64,000 nucleotides of DNA from Falsarthrobacter nasiphocae (GCF_031456275.1 NZ_JAVDUI010000001.1:1136965-1200964); one strand, 5' to 3'; counted from the first letter of the stretch, positions 22,305 through 31,436 are shown. A program made the numbers and translations. The notes: generated from the letters alone by a model not told the origin.

Positions 22305-22560
22305 GTGCAGAGAGAGGGGGGTGGTGTGGAAGGCCTGCATCTTGGGCGGCGTTGGGGCGGTCCTGGCGCAGGGAGAGGGATCGCGGCAGTGAACCGTATC
22401 CCGCAGGCGCTACGGTGTTCTCCGTGCTCTCGAAGAGGGATCGTGACAGTGGTGTGCATTCCGGGCGGGATGAGTTGTTCTCCGGTCGCAGGAGGGGGGA
22501 GGGATTGGTGGCCCGCATCCCGGGGGCGGTTCGGTGCTCCCTATGCGAAGGGAGTGGGGG
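22305..22560. repeat. Diverged tandem repeat, about 62-bp unit
   Basis: About four copies begin near 22308, 22369, 22431 and 22493 with a GAGAGGG-like G-run. Shared blocks in the later copies include GCATCCCGGG-like, GCGG, and CGGTGTTCTCC-like segments. The copies are strongly diverged, so boundaries are approximate. Confidence 0.5.
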
Positions 22561-22614
22561 TTCAGACACGGAGGTCATTAGATGCACCAGGTCTGCGTTG
22601 AGCGGAGCTGGCAT

Positions 22615-22628
22615 GTTTCACGTGAAAC
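22615..22628. promoter_or_regulatory. parS: parS site 8 (perfect)
   Basis: GTTTCACGTGAAAC, flanked by T and A, so it matches the full 16-bp TGTTTCACGTGAAACA. Confidence 0.94.
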
Positions 22629-23096
22629 AGGGCGATTCCGGGCCGGTTTCTGCGCCTGGGGCGGCGAGGGGTGGGAAGCCCAGGAGCCGGAATGTCTCCA
22701 AAGGGCCTCGTAGTTGATTGGGGGGAGGTCTGGCAGCGCGGGAGGTCATGCCAGTTGGCTGCGCGTCGCCCGGGCCGAACCCCTGAGACTCTGGGAGAGT
22801 CAGGCTCTCGGGAGCCAGATTCAATCCTTAGGCGCGCATAGCCGGCATAGCGCTGGCTTCATGGGCTCATGGGTCTATCGGCTCACTCGACTTACTTAGC
22901 GCATTGGTTCAGTGGCTCATTGGCATGGGTGGCCCATTGGCTCACCTAACCTACTCGGCTCATCCACTTGACTTCGTTGGATCGTGGCTTCGTCGCCCCG
23001 TCACCCCTCATACCCTCACGCCCTCGTCCCGTCACCCCGTCGCCTCATCGCTTGCATGCGGGTCCGCATCCCTGAGCAGACGAGAAGGGCTGAAGT

Positions 23097-23110
23097 GTTT
23101 CACGTGAAAC
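23097..23110. promoter_or_regulatory. parS: parS site 9 (perfect)
   Basis: GTTTCACGTGAAAC, 315 bp upstream of parB. Confidence 0.93.
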
Positions 23111-23388
23111 GGGAGCCAATAGCTCGTCATGTCACGGTCTCTACGGGTCCTGGAGGACGAAGGGCCGTAGGCAGACCGGAGCGTGCATTTGTGCAACAGT
23201 CATGGGGCCAGGCGGGGGAGAGGCGCGAGGAAGTAAGTCGAGGTCCGGTAAGGGGATCGGGTGGGGTGTATGCCTCTTCGGAGAACCGGACGCGGCGCGT
23301 ACGAAGAAGTTATCCACATCCAACGTGGAACTCGAGTGCCAGGACCTAAGATGTAGATGAGGACCTTCTGACGACGGGGAACCCCTTC

Positions 23389-23402
23389 GTTCCACGTGAA
23401 AC
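23389..23402. promoter_or_regulatory. parS: parS-like site at the parB start (one mismatch)
   Basis: GTTCCACGTGAAAC, one mismatch, 22 nt before the parB ATG. ParB bound here would cover the parB translation or transcription start, which suggests autoregulation. Confidence 0.65.
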
Positions 23403-23424
23403 ACCCTGGGAGACTGTGCAGACC

Positions 23425-25320
23425 ATGAGCGAACGACGCCGTAGCGGGCTGGGGCGGGGCCTCGGAGCCCTCATCCCGAGCAGCAGTAACCTTACCGACG
23501 CGCCGTCCGTCATTTCGCCGCAGGTCAAGGCCGATGGCGCCGGAGGCGGGTCCCGAGGAACGGCTGCGGGAACGCCTAGCGGCAAGAAGGGTTCCACCTC
23601 GCCGGCGGAGACAGCCAGTGGCGCGAAGGCGGATCGGACGGCCTCTTCGGGCAAGGCGGCCCCGGCTACCGCCACCAAGAAAAATCACAAGGCGAAGAAC
23701 TCCCCGGACGAGTCCCCGGAGATTGCTGTGGCTCCTGGGGGACAAGCGGCAGATACCCGAGTGGAGGCCCATGGCCCGCTCGACGCGGAAGGCGACAACA
23801 CTCGCACCCGCAGCGTCCGCTCTTCAGGAAACCGCCCGGCCAAGAGGACTGCGGTTGACGATCCTCGTGGGTTGGCCGGAGCGCTTCGGTCTTCTGCAGG
23901 GGCCGAAGTAGGGGCGGAGGAAGCAACCTCCGAAGACAACAAGCCGCCTACCGCTAGGGGCGCGGAGGCGCGGGCTGCACAGCGCGCCAAGGGCACCCGC
24001 CCGGTCGACTTCTTCTTCCAGCCGGGGCGCCGGGCCGAAGAGGAGGAGGCCGACGCGGAGATCAGCTCCTCCGGCATCAATCTTGACCGCCTTCGGGTTT
24101 CGAAGAAGAGCCCCACCACCCGCAAGAAGGCCGCACGCAACGTTGTAGCCGAGCGGCAGCCTCAGGATGCCCCCTCAGGCGTGCCTGAGGGCCCCTCTGG
24201 GCGCCCTGAAGGGTCCTCGATGGGTATCGAGCCCACCACGGCGTCTGGAAGCGCGACAGCCCCGTCTGGCGCCTCTCAGCCTGATGTGGCCGATACTGCT
24301 CCGGGATCTGCTGTGCACGGAGCCTCGGACGCCAATTCAGGCGTCGCGACGACATTCTCCGATGGAGAGCCTTCCTCGACGGAACGGCACGGCCGGACAC
24401 AGGCGGCGGATGCATCCATAGCCCAGAGGGCCGAATCGGGTCCACGAGGGGCCTCCTCGGAAGCTGAGGCTTCGTCCCAGTCGGGCCCCACGGACGGCCA
24501 GACTCTGGTCGCTGTGCCGGGTGCCCGCTTCGCAGAGCTCTCGGTGACGTCCATTCGTCCGAATAGCAAGCAGCCTCGAACCGTCTTTGACGAAGAGGAC
24601 ATGGACGAGCTCGTCCACTCGGTCCGCGAGATTGGTGTTCTCCAGCCCGTCGTGGTGCGCCCAGACACCACGGGGGAGGCCGAGTACGAGCTGGTCATGG
24701 GAGAACGCCGCTGGCGGGCCTCCCAGGCGGCGGGTCTTGACGCTATTCCCGCTATCATCCGGGACACGACGGACGACAACCTCCTCCGCGACGCGCTCCT
24801 CGAGAACCTGCACCGCAGCGAGCTCAACCCGCTGGAAGAGGCGGCGGCCTACCAGCAGCTCATGGCCGAGTTCGGGTGCACCCAGGATGAGCTGTCGCAG
24901 CGGATCGGCCGCTCACGCCCGCAGATTTCCAACACCATTCGCCTCCTCAAGCTTGCGCCGGAGGTCCAGCTCAAGGTGGCAGCCGGCACGCTCAGCGCGG
25001 GCCATGCCCGTGCGCTGCTAGGCCTCAAGGACCCGTCCATGGCGGCGCCGTTGGCCGACCGGATCATCCGCGAGGGCCTCTCAGTCCGGTCCACGGAGGA
25101 ACTCGTCTCCCAGCAGGATGCCCTCCTGACGGATGAACCGAAGAAGACGTCCCGAGAGAATCCCCGTCACGAGCGTCTTGACTACCTGGCGACTTCCCTC
25201 TCAGATCGTTTGGACACGAACGTGAAGATCACGCTCGGTGCCAGGAAGGGCAAGGTCCAGATCGACTTTGCGTCCGTCGAGGACCTGAACCGCATCATGG
25301 ACATCCTCGGCAACGGATAG
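23425..25320 (+). CDS. parB: Chromosome partitioning protein ParB, very long form
   Basis: A 631-residue ParB, roughly twice the usual 300-350. It starts with the ParA-stimulating peptide ERRRSGLGRGLGALIP. Residues of about 20-365 are then low-complexity, rich in Ala, Ser, Gly, Pro, Glu and Thr, and probably disordered. The ParB core begins near 372 with LSVTSIRPN. It carries the CTP-binding motif GERRWRAS at about 426, the box ENLHRSELNPLEEAAAY, the parS-binding helix-turn-helix (TQDELSQRIGRSRPQISN), and a C-terminal dimerisation domain. The frame stays open and in register, so this is not a frameshift. The ATG at 23425 is preferred over a GTG three codons earlier. Confidence 0.95.
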   Translation: MSERRRSGLGRGLGALIPSSSNLTDAPSVISPQVKADGAGGGSRGTAAGTPSGKKGSTSPAETASGAKADRTASSGKAAPATATKKNHKAKNSPDESPEIAVAPGGQAADTRVEAHGPLDAEGDNTRTRSVRSSGNRPAKRTAVDDPRGLAGALRSSAGAEVGAEEATSEDNKPPTARGAEARAAQRAKGTRPVDFFFQPGRRAEEEEADAEISSSGINLDRLRVSKKSPTTRKKAARNVVAERQPQDAPSGVPEGPSGRPEGSSMGIEPTTASGSATAPSGASQPDVADTAPGSAVHGASDANSGVATTFSDGEPSSTERHGRTQAADASIAQRAESGPRGASSEAEASSQSGPTDGQTLVAVPGARFAELSVTSIRPNSKQPRTVFDEEDMDELVHSVREIGVLQPVVVRPDTTGEAEYELVMGERRWRASQAAGLDAIPAIIRDTTDDNLLRDALLENLHRSELNPLEEAAAYQQLMAEFGCTQDELSQRIGRSRPQISNTIRLLKLAPEVQLKVAAGTLSAGHARALLGLKDPSMAAPLADRIIREGLSVRSTEELVSQQDALLTDEPKKTSRENPRHERLDYLATSLSDRLDTNVKITLGARKGKVQIDFASVEDLNRIMDILGNG

Positions 25321-25337
25321 CCCGTCCGCAGAGACAA

Positions 25338-25373
25338 GAAGGCCGACGAGACTGGGTCTCGTCGGCCTTCTTT
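25338..25373 (+). terminator. Rho-independent terminator after parB
   Basis: A 14-bp perfect stem, GAAGGCCGACGAGA (25338-25351) with TCTCGTCGGCCTTC (25357-25370), a 5-nt loop, then TTT. It separates parB from the convergent trxB-trxA genes. Confidence 0.9.
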
Positions 25374-25448
25374 CCTGACGGCGATTCAGCACCGCACTAC
25401 TGGGGTGAGCCAGCGGGACGGGCTTGATGGGGCATCAGCCTCGGATGG

Positions 25449-25778
25449 CTAGCCTCCGAGGACGGCGGCGAAGTCTGCCTCAAGGGCAGGCTTGGGCTTG
25501 GCGCCGAGGGACTTCGCAACAATCTCGCCGTCCTTGAACGCCATCATCATAGGAATGGACGTGATGCCGTACTTGGCGGCCGTAGCGGGGTTGTCGTCAA
25601 CGTTGACCTTGACCACGTTGACCTTGCCCTCGTTCTCTTCCGCGATCTTATCGAGGATGGGGCCCACCTGGCGGCAGGGACCGCACCACTCGGCCCAGAA
25701 GTCGACAATGACGGGGGTCTCGCTCTCCAGGACCTCGGAGGCGAAAGTTGCGTCGGTGACGTCGCGTGCTGCACTCAT
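25449..25778 (-). CDS. trxA: Thioredoxin
   Basis: A 109-residue thioredoxin with the redox motif WCGPC at 31-35 and the cis-proline loop SIPMMMAF. It reduces protein disulfides using electrons from thioredoxin reductase. The adjacent upstream gene, 37 nt away, is trxB, so the pair forms one operon. Length and motifs are standard. Confidence 0.96.
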   Translation of the reverse strand: MSAARDVTDATFASEVLESETPVIVDFWAEWCGPCRQVGPILDKIAEENEGKVNVVKVNVDDNPATAAKYGITSIPMMMAFKDGEIVAKSLGAKPKPALEADFAAVLGG

Positions 25779-25815
25779 GTTGGTTCTCCGTTCGTTGGGG
25801 TGTGACGGTAGGCGC

Positions 25816-26778
25816 TCAGTGGGCGTCGTTCAGCCCAGCAATGTAATGCTCGACGTCGATGGCGGCCACACAACCCGATCCAGCCGAGGTGATGGCCTGC
25901 CGGTAGATCGGGTCAATGACGTCGCCGGCGGCGAAGACGCCGGGAAGGCTTGTCCGCGAGGTGCGGCCTTGCACGGCGATGGTGCCCTCGGGGGTGAGAT
26001 CGAGCTGGCCCTTGACGAGGTCCACGCGCGGGTCCGCGCCAATCGCGACGAACAGGCCCGTGATATCGAGCTGCTTAGTAGTGCCATCCACTGTATTGCG
26101 GACGACAACGCCCTCGACCTTGGAATCTCCAAGAATCTCGGTCACCTCGGCATTGAGCTCGAACCGGATCTTCTCGTTGGCCCGCGCACGGTCGACCATG
26201 ACGCGGGAGGCGCGGAAGTCGTCTCGGCGGTGAATGATCGTCACGGAGCGAGCGAACTTCGTGAGGAACGTGGCTTCCTCCATGGCGGAGTCGCCGCCGC
26301 CGACCACGGCGATGTCCTGGTCCTTGAAGAAGAACCCGTCACACGTGGCGCACCACGAGACGCCGTAGCCGCTGAGCTCCTTCTCGCGGGGGATGCCCAG
26401 CTCGCGGTATGCGGAGCCAGTGGCCACGATGACGGCGCGCGCCTTGTAGACATCGCCGCTGCCCGTGGTGAGGACCTTGATCTCGCCCTCGAGCTCGGCG
26501 GTCGCAACGTCTTCGAACTCGATCTGGGTTCCGAACCGCTCTGCCTGCTGCTCAAGGTTGGCCATGAGGTCCGGCCCCATGATGCCTTCGGGGAACCCGG
26601 GGAAGTTCTCGACGTCGGTGGTGTTCATGAGCTCGCCACCGGCCTTGACGGAGGATGCCAGGATCAGGGGCTTCAGGTTGGCCCGGGCGGTGTAGATGCC
26701 GGCGGTGTACCCGGCGGGGCCTGAGCCGATGATGATGACATCATGGATTGTCTCGGACGCTAACGCTGCGGTGCTCAT
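25816..26778 (-). CDS. trxB: Thioredoxin reductase (NADPH)
   Basis: A 320-residue FAD-dependent enzyme. It has the FAD-binding motif IIIGSGPAGYTAGIY near the N-terminus, the redox-active CATC at 143-146, an NADPH-binding segment VVGGGDSAMEEA, and the C-terminal FAD motif GVFAAGDVIDPIYRQ. It passes electrons from NADPH to TrxA. I use the ATG at 26778, where AAAGG lies upstream; an in-frame codon 18 residues further upstream gives sequence that does not resemble the family. Confidence 0.96.
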   Translation of the reverse strand: MSTAALASETIHDVIIIGSGPAGYTAGIYTARANLKPLILASSVKAGGELMNTTDVENFPGFPEGIMGPDLMANLEQQAERFGTQIEFEDVATAELEGEIKVLTTGSGDVYKARAVIVATGSAYRELGIPREKELSGYGVSWCATCDGFFFKDQDIAVVGGGDSAMEEATFLTKFARSVTIIHRRDDFRASRVMVDRARANEKIRFELNAEVTEILGDSKVEGVVVRNTVDGTTKQLDITGLFVAIGADPRVDLVKGQLDLTPEGTIAVQGRTSRTSLPGVFAAGDVIDPIYRQAITSAGSGCVAAIDVEHYIAGLNDAH

Positions 26779-26867
26779 GGAGACCTTTCTGTCTGTTCCT
26801 TCGGTGCCCATTTGGCGCTGTGCATAGGACAACGCTCAACGGGCGGCGGGCATTCCCGGAGGGGCGG

Positions 26868-28703
26868 CTATTTGACGGTGACTTCAGCGATGACCATGCC
26901 CCACGGGTAGACCGTCTGCACGCCGGTCAGGCGCGGGAGCTCAGTGACGTTCATGATGACGTACTTCTTGGCGCCTGCCGAGGTCAGATCGAGGGAGACG
27001 TCCGCCGAGGAGAACGTGCCCTGGCCGACTTTCGTCGCACCCGTCAGGCTGGGCGAGTCGTTGACGAGGATTTCGTACGCGCCCCCGGAGCCGTAGCGCT
27101 GCGTGAGGTTGAACCGCTTGGGCTCCGCGGGACTCTTGAGCTCGAAGACCAGAGCGAAGTTCTGCGTGAGGTTGCCGAACTGCGGGTTCGTGTACACGAG
27201 GCTGCCCCACGCGCTCGCCGGGTCGCCGTCGATGATCCGCCCGAGGTTCACGTCCGAGCCCGCGTCCAGCGTGGGGTTGCTCGGGACCAGCCGGGAGACG
27301 CTGGAGATCGCGGGGGCAGCGGCGGGCGCCTGGGAGGGCGTGCTGCTGGCGCTCGGGGATGCCGACGACGTCGATGGCTGCGCGTTGTTGCTGCCGCCAC
27401 CGGTGAAGAGTGAGCTCAGCTGGGTCACGGCGAAGACGACGGCGCCGATGAGAAGGAGTGCGAGGAGTGCTCCGACGAGGGCGCGGGAGCCCTTGCGGCT
27501 GCTCTCGTCCTCCGGCTCTTCCTCGTCGTAGAGGTCTTCGCGAAGGGAGGCCGAGTCCGCATTCTGGTACTCATCATCCACAGGGTGAGACAATGCCCGC
27601 GTCTCGGGGCCGTTCGTCGGCGCGGAGAGCTCGGGCTGGGCGGCAGTCGCTGTTGAGTCGGGGCCCAGGGGGCGGACGGACGGACGGTGTGCGGTGACGC
27701 CCGTCGCCGCGCCAAGGCCCGCGGCTGCACCCGCCGCGGCACCGGCCTGGGTGGCGCCAGAGGGGCTCGATTCGGCGACGGAACTCCCCGTGGACGCGGC
27801 CTGGGGGGCGTGTCCGGCACCGCTGCGGGGCTCGGAGCTGCGGAACCAGCCGCGGGAGGAAGAGGCCTGGCGCGTATCCCGGCTCTCATCCTGGGCGTCA
27901 ACCTGGGGGACGGCCTGCGTGGAGGGCCCGGCGGAATTGTCAGAGTCGAGCGGGCGGACGCTCGGGCGAACAGGGGAGGAGGCGGGCTCGGATCCGGAAC
28001 CGAGCAGGGCCGACGCGCCGGCCCCAGCGGCCCCGACACCGGCGGCACCCGCGCCGGCCCCAGCGCCCCCAGTCCCGGCCCCTGCAGAGCCGCCAGAACG
28101 GCTCGACGCGGCTGAGGCGCTCTCGGAGGCATCCTGCGTCCGGCGGGACTCGGCGGCCTTGAGGCGGGCGGCCTCGGCACGCTGGGCGGCGGCCGCGTCA
28201 CGGGCGGCGGCGCGCTCAGCGGCACGAGCCCGGGCGCGCTCGGACATGGAGGAGAGGTCGATGAGGGGCTTCTCGTCCCGGAGGTCGTAGTAGTGCTCGT
28301 CCCACTCGAGGTCGTCCTCGGGGGTGGCCTCGCGCTGCTGGCCGAAGATCTCGGACCCGAGGGACTCGGTGAAGAACGGCTCCACGTACGGCTTGTCCTG
28401 GCTGACGAGGAGGTCGAGCAGCTCGTCCGCACGGGAGCGGTTGGTGATCAGCGCAGGGCGGCCGTCCATGATGACCATGTCGAGGACCTGGACGGAGCCG
28501 GCGCGCTCACCCGTGGCGAGCTCGCGCCCGGACTGGGCCGCCTGGCTGGCGTTCTTCTTCGCCGCAACGAGGATGCTCACCGAGCGGTTGAGGACCTGGT
28601 CGAGTCCCGCAAGGACGTCGTCGCCCTCTTCCGTGGACACGATGAGCCCCGTGACCTTATAGCGGCCGCCGATGATGGTTCCGACGTCGATGGGATTGGT
28701 CAC
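26868..28703 (-). CDS. Degenerate kinase-like membrane protein of the murJ locus
   Basis: A 611-residue protein. The N-terminus GTIIGGRYKVTGLIVSTEEG followed by DVLAGLDQVLNRSVSILV resembles the N-lobe of a serine/threonine kinase, but I see no HRD or DFG motifs, so it should be a pseudokinase or remnant. Residues of about 150-400 are low-complexity Ala/Gly/Ser/Pro. A single membrane segment lies near 406-428, followed by a Ser-rich linker and a roughly 145-residue extracellular domain that resembles a discoidin or F5/8C-type fold. In Mycobacterium a kinase-like domain is fused to MurJ, and here the gene follows murJ by 62 nt. A regulatory role in cell wall synthesis is inferred. Confidence 0.65.
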   Translation of the reverse strand: MTNPIDVGTIIGGRYKVTGLIVSTEEGDDVLAGLDQVLNRSVSILVAAKKNASQAAQSGRELATGERAGSVQVLDMVIMDGRPALITNRSRADELLDLLVSQDKPYVEPFFTESLGSEIFGQQREATPEDDLEWDEHYYDLRDEKPLIDLSSMSERARARAAERAAARDAAAAQRAEAARLKAAESRRTQDASESASAASSRSGGSAGAGTGGAGAGAGAAGVGAAGAGASALLGSGSEPASSPVRPSVRPLDSDNSAGPSTQAVPQVDAQDESRDTRQASSSRGWFRSSEPRSGAGHAPQAASTGSSVAESSPSGATQAGAAAGAAAGLGAATGVTAHRPSVRPLGPDSTATAAQPELSAPTNGPETRALSHPVDDEYQNADSASLREDLYDEEEPEDESSRKGSRALVGALLALLLIGAVVFAVTQLSSLFTGGGSNNAQPSTSSASPSASSTPSQAPAAAPAISSVSRLVPSNPTLDAGSDVNLGRIIDGDPASAWGSLVYTNPQFGNLTQNFALVFELKSPAEPKRFNLTQRYGSGGAYEILVNDSPSLTGATKVGQGTFSSADVSLDLTSAGAKKYVIMNVTELPRLTGVQTVYPWGMVIAEVTVK

Positions 28704-28765
28704 GAGTCATGCCTTCCGGTGAATCCATGAGCCCGGGGGGTGCGGGCGTTGATCTTCAGCCCATG

Positions 28766-30871
28766 CTACCGGCGGAAGCGGGCCAGCACGGGGTCCAGGA
28801 CGTCATTGAGCTCCTTCGTCTTCCACCACCGGAGAATGACGAGATACACAACGCCCATGACGGCGGAGACGAGCGCGGCCACGAAGAGGGCCTGGAAGCG
28901 CCCGGACCACGCGAATCCGTCCAGGCTGTAGCCGCCCAGCAGCCAGAGGAGGCCGACGCCGACAACCGCGGAGAGCAGCGCCGCGGCCGTGAATCGGGCC
29001 CAGGAGTCGAAGATGGACCGGAGGCGGTACGAGCCGATCTTGCGCGTCAGGCACACGTGGTTGATGACGGCGCCGATGACGTTGGTGACCGTGGTGATGA
29101 GCGCGATGACGTAGATGCGGATGTGGGGGTCCACGAGGAGGGAGCCGAAGGCCGCCGCGATGGAGAGGCCCGCGATGGCCACGGTGACCCAGAACGGCGT
29201 CTTGGCGTCGTTCATCGAGTAGAAGGTGCGCCCCAGGAAGACGGTCGCGGAGAAGACCGGTGCCGTCAGCATGAGGATGATGAGGGTGATGCCGAGGAAG
29301 ACGCCGAACGGCTTGGAGCCGCCCGCGAAGACGAACCCGAGAGGCCCGGCCACGACGATGAGCGCGGTGGACGCAAAGATCATGGGCAGACCGACGGTCC
29401 GCAGACCGGAGTTGAGGGTGCGGGCCAGCCGGGGGATGTCGCCGTCGGCGCTCGCGTGAGAGAGCCGGTTGACGAGGATTGTCGCGAGGGACACGGCGAT
29501 GACGGCGTGCGGCAGGATCGAGAGCATCGAGGCGTTCGTCAGCACGGCCGCGCCGGGGATGTTGGTGTAGTCCGGGGTGCCGCGCAGTGACTCGCGGTAG
29601 GCCGCGATGGAGGCCTCCACCCAGTTGTAGACGAAGAAGGGCACGTTGCCGATGACCATGGTCATGGCGGCCCAGCCCGCAAGCCTCCCGGCCTCTCGCA
29701 GGCCCACGCCCCGGAACCGGAAGTCTGGACGCAGACCGAGTCGCAGCTTGCGCAGAGGAATGATGAGGATGAGCGCCTGGAGGACGATTCCGAGGGTGGA
29801 CCCGAGGCCGATCACGAGGCTTTTCTCGAAGGTCCAGTTCTCGAGCGTGTGGTGGCTCCCCGAGCTCTCCGCCCCGAACATGAGCATGAACAGCGTGAGG
29901 GTGGCGAGCGCGACGACGTTGTTGAGCACGGGCGACCACATGAACGGCCCGTAGGACTCCTTGGCGTTGAGGATCTGCCCGAAGATCGCGTACATGCCGT
30001 AGAAGAAGATCTGGGGCAGGAGGAAGTAGGAGAGCTGGGTGGCCACGTGCAGCTGGTCCGGGCTGTAGTCCCGCCCCAGCACCTTGATGATCCACGGCGC
30101 GGCGAGGGTCGAGGCGACTGTGACGAGGAGCAGGAACGTGGTCAGGAGCGTCACGAGCCGTGAGAGGTAGTCCCGCCCGCCGTCCTTTGCTTTGGCTGCC
30201 TTGATGATGAGGGGCACGAGGATGGCGCTGAACACGCCGCCGGCGATCATCGCGTAGATCTGGTTCGGCAGGACGTTCGCGAGGTCCCAGATGTCGGAGA
30301 TGGCCCCGCCCACGCCGAGCGCGGACGCGAGCAGGAACGTGCGCACGAGCCCCAGGACGCGCGAGGCGATCGTGCCGGAGGCCATGAGCATGCCTGCCCG
30401 GACGGAGCGCTGGGGCGCGGCCTGGGCGGCCTCGTGCTCGTCCGCGGCGGCCACCTCGGGGGCGGCCAGTCCGTCTTCGGTGTGGTTTCCTGCCCGGCTG
30501 CCGGCGGACTCGGGGCTCCCTGAGCCGACGACGACGGGGCCGCCCGCCTCCTCGCCGCCCGTGCCCCGGTCTCCACCGGTGCGTGTGCCCGTGGGGCGGC
30601 TCCTACCTGCGCGGCGCGGGCCCGGTGCTGCTGCGGCCCGCCGCGGGGGGCTGCCGTGCTCGGCGCCCGCGGGTGACGCGGCGGGGTCGGTCCCGGCGGC
30701 TGCGTCGTCGTCGTCTTCCCAGATGTCCCCGGGAGCCCGCACGCCGGCAGGAGCCGCGCGGTACCCCTGGACCATGTCGGTGTCCTCGTCCAGCCGGAAG
30801 CGGGACGGGCGCTCGACCTCCCACTCTGCGCGGGCACGACCGCCGATGATCGGGGGGAAGGAGTGGCTCAT
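28766..30871 (-). CDS. murJ: Lipid II flippase MurJ (MviN family)
   Basis: A 701-residue MOP-superfamily membrane protein that flips the peptidoglycan precursor lipid II. About 14 hydrophobic segments are present from residue 160 on, starting with MASGTIASRVLGLVRTFLLA, which contains the conserved Arg. The first 155 residues are unusual: polar, Gly/Pro/Arg/Asp-rich and probably disordered, with a poor RBS for the ATG at 30871. Internal starts closer to the core are possible. The kinase-like gene follows and the Nudix gene precedes it by 31 nt, on the same strand. Confidence 0.92.
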   Translation of the reverse strand: MSHSFPPIIGGRARAEWEVERPSRFRLDEDTDMVQGYRAAPAGVRAPGDIWEDDDDAAAGTDPAASPAGAEHGSPPRRAAAAPGPRRAGRSRPTGTRTGGDRGTGGEEAGGPVVVGSGSPESAGSRAGNHTEDGLAAPEVAAADEHEAAQAAPQRSVRAGMLMASGTIASRVLGLVRTFLLASALGVGGAISDIWDLANVLPNQIYAMIAGGVFSAILVPLIIKAAKAKDGGRDYLSRLVTLLTTFLLLVTVASTLAAPWIIKVLGRDYSPDQLHVATQLSYFLLPQIFFYGMYAIFGQILNAKESYGPFMWSPVLNNVVALATLTLFMLMFGAESSGSHHTLENWTFEKSLVIGLGSTLGIVLQALILIIPLRKLRLGLRPDFRFRGVGLREAGRLAGWAAMTMVIGNVPFFVYNWVEASIAAYRESLRGTPDYTNIPGAAVLTNASMLSILPHAVIAVSLATILVNRLSHASADGDIPRLARTLNSGLRTVGLPMIFASTALIVVAGPLGFVFAGGSKPFGVFLGITLIILMLTAPVFSATVFLGRTFYSMNDAKTPFWVTVAIAGLSIAAAFGSLLVDPHIRIYVIALITTVTNVIGAVINHVCLTRKIGSYRLRSIFDSWARFTAAALLSAVVGVGLLWLLGGYSLDGFAWSGRFQALFVAALVSAVMGVVYLVILRWWKTKELNDVLDPVLARFRR

Positions 30872-30902
30872 GATCTGTACTCTCAGGGAGGCTTCGGGGC
30901 GG

Positions 30903-31436
30903 TCAGAGGTACTGGGGGAGGACGGCCCGCGCGTGGTCCGCCATCCGCCGCTCGTTCGGGAAGGACAGGCGCGAGCCCAGGTCCCGCAATGGCACCCAGG
31001 CGACGTCCACGGCCTCGTGGTCTGGGTCGTTCTCGGTGGTCAGGGTGCCGCCGGTGGCCCGCAGAAGATAGTGGTGCACCGTCTTGTGGATGCGGCGGCC
31101 TTGGGCGGAGAACCAGTAGTCGATGCTGCCGAGGGCCTGGAGGATCTCGCCTTCGATCCCGGTCTCCTCGAAGATTTCGCGGCGGGCGGCGGCGCGGAGG
31201 TCCTCGGAGCCCTCCGGGTGGCCCTTGGGCAGGCACCATTCGAGGCGCTGGGCGCGGTTGAGGCGGCCGATGACGGCGACGTTCAGGGTGCGCGTGGAGA
31301 AGTCCAGGATGACACCGCCGGCGGAGATCTCGTCGAGGACGGCGGGGCCGGAGACACCAGGGGCACGGTTGGTGGCGAGGCCCCGATGCACCGTGAGCGG
31401 AGTGCGCCGCTGCGCGGAGTGGGGAGGCCTGTGCAT
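30903..31436 (-). CDS. Nudix hydrolase
   Basis: A 177-residue protein with a complete Nudix box, GHPEGSEDLRAAARREIFEETGIEGE, near the centre. It hydrolyses nucleoside diphosphates linked to another moiety; the substrate cannot be told from sequence. This gene lies between pcnA and murJ in many actinobacteria, and the Mycobacterium relative is near Rv3908. It is divergent from the CCA-adding enzyme with a 116-nt GC-rich spacer. Confidence 0.9.
   Translation of the reverse strand: MHRPPHSAQRRTPLTVHRGLATNRAPGVSGPAVLDEISAGGVILDFSTRTLNVAVIGRLNRAQRLEWCLPKGHPEGSEDLRAAARREIFEETGIEGEILQALGSIDYWFSAQGRRIHKTVHHYLLRATGGTLTTENDPDHEAVDVAWVPLRDLGSRLSFPNERRMADHARAVLPQYL

Larger units (their letters stand above)
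21201..23424. other. Gene-free stretch of the parA-parB spacer, right part
   Basis: No convincing gene is seen in these 2.2 kb. The stretch contains five perfect parS sites and one degenerate site, a CACAGGG-type minisatellite, and a diverged ~62-bp tandem repeat. Around 22850-22980 lies a degenerate repeat built on GGCTCAT. The open frames across it have no RBS and no recognisable protein. Confidence 0.6.
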
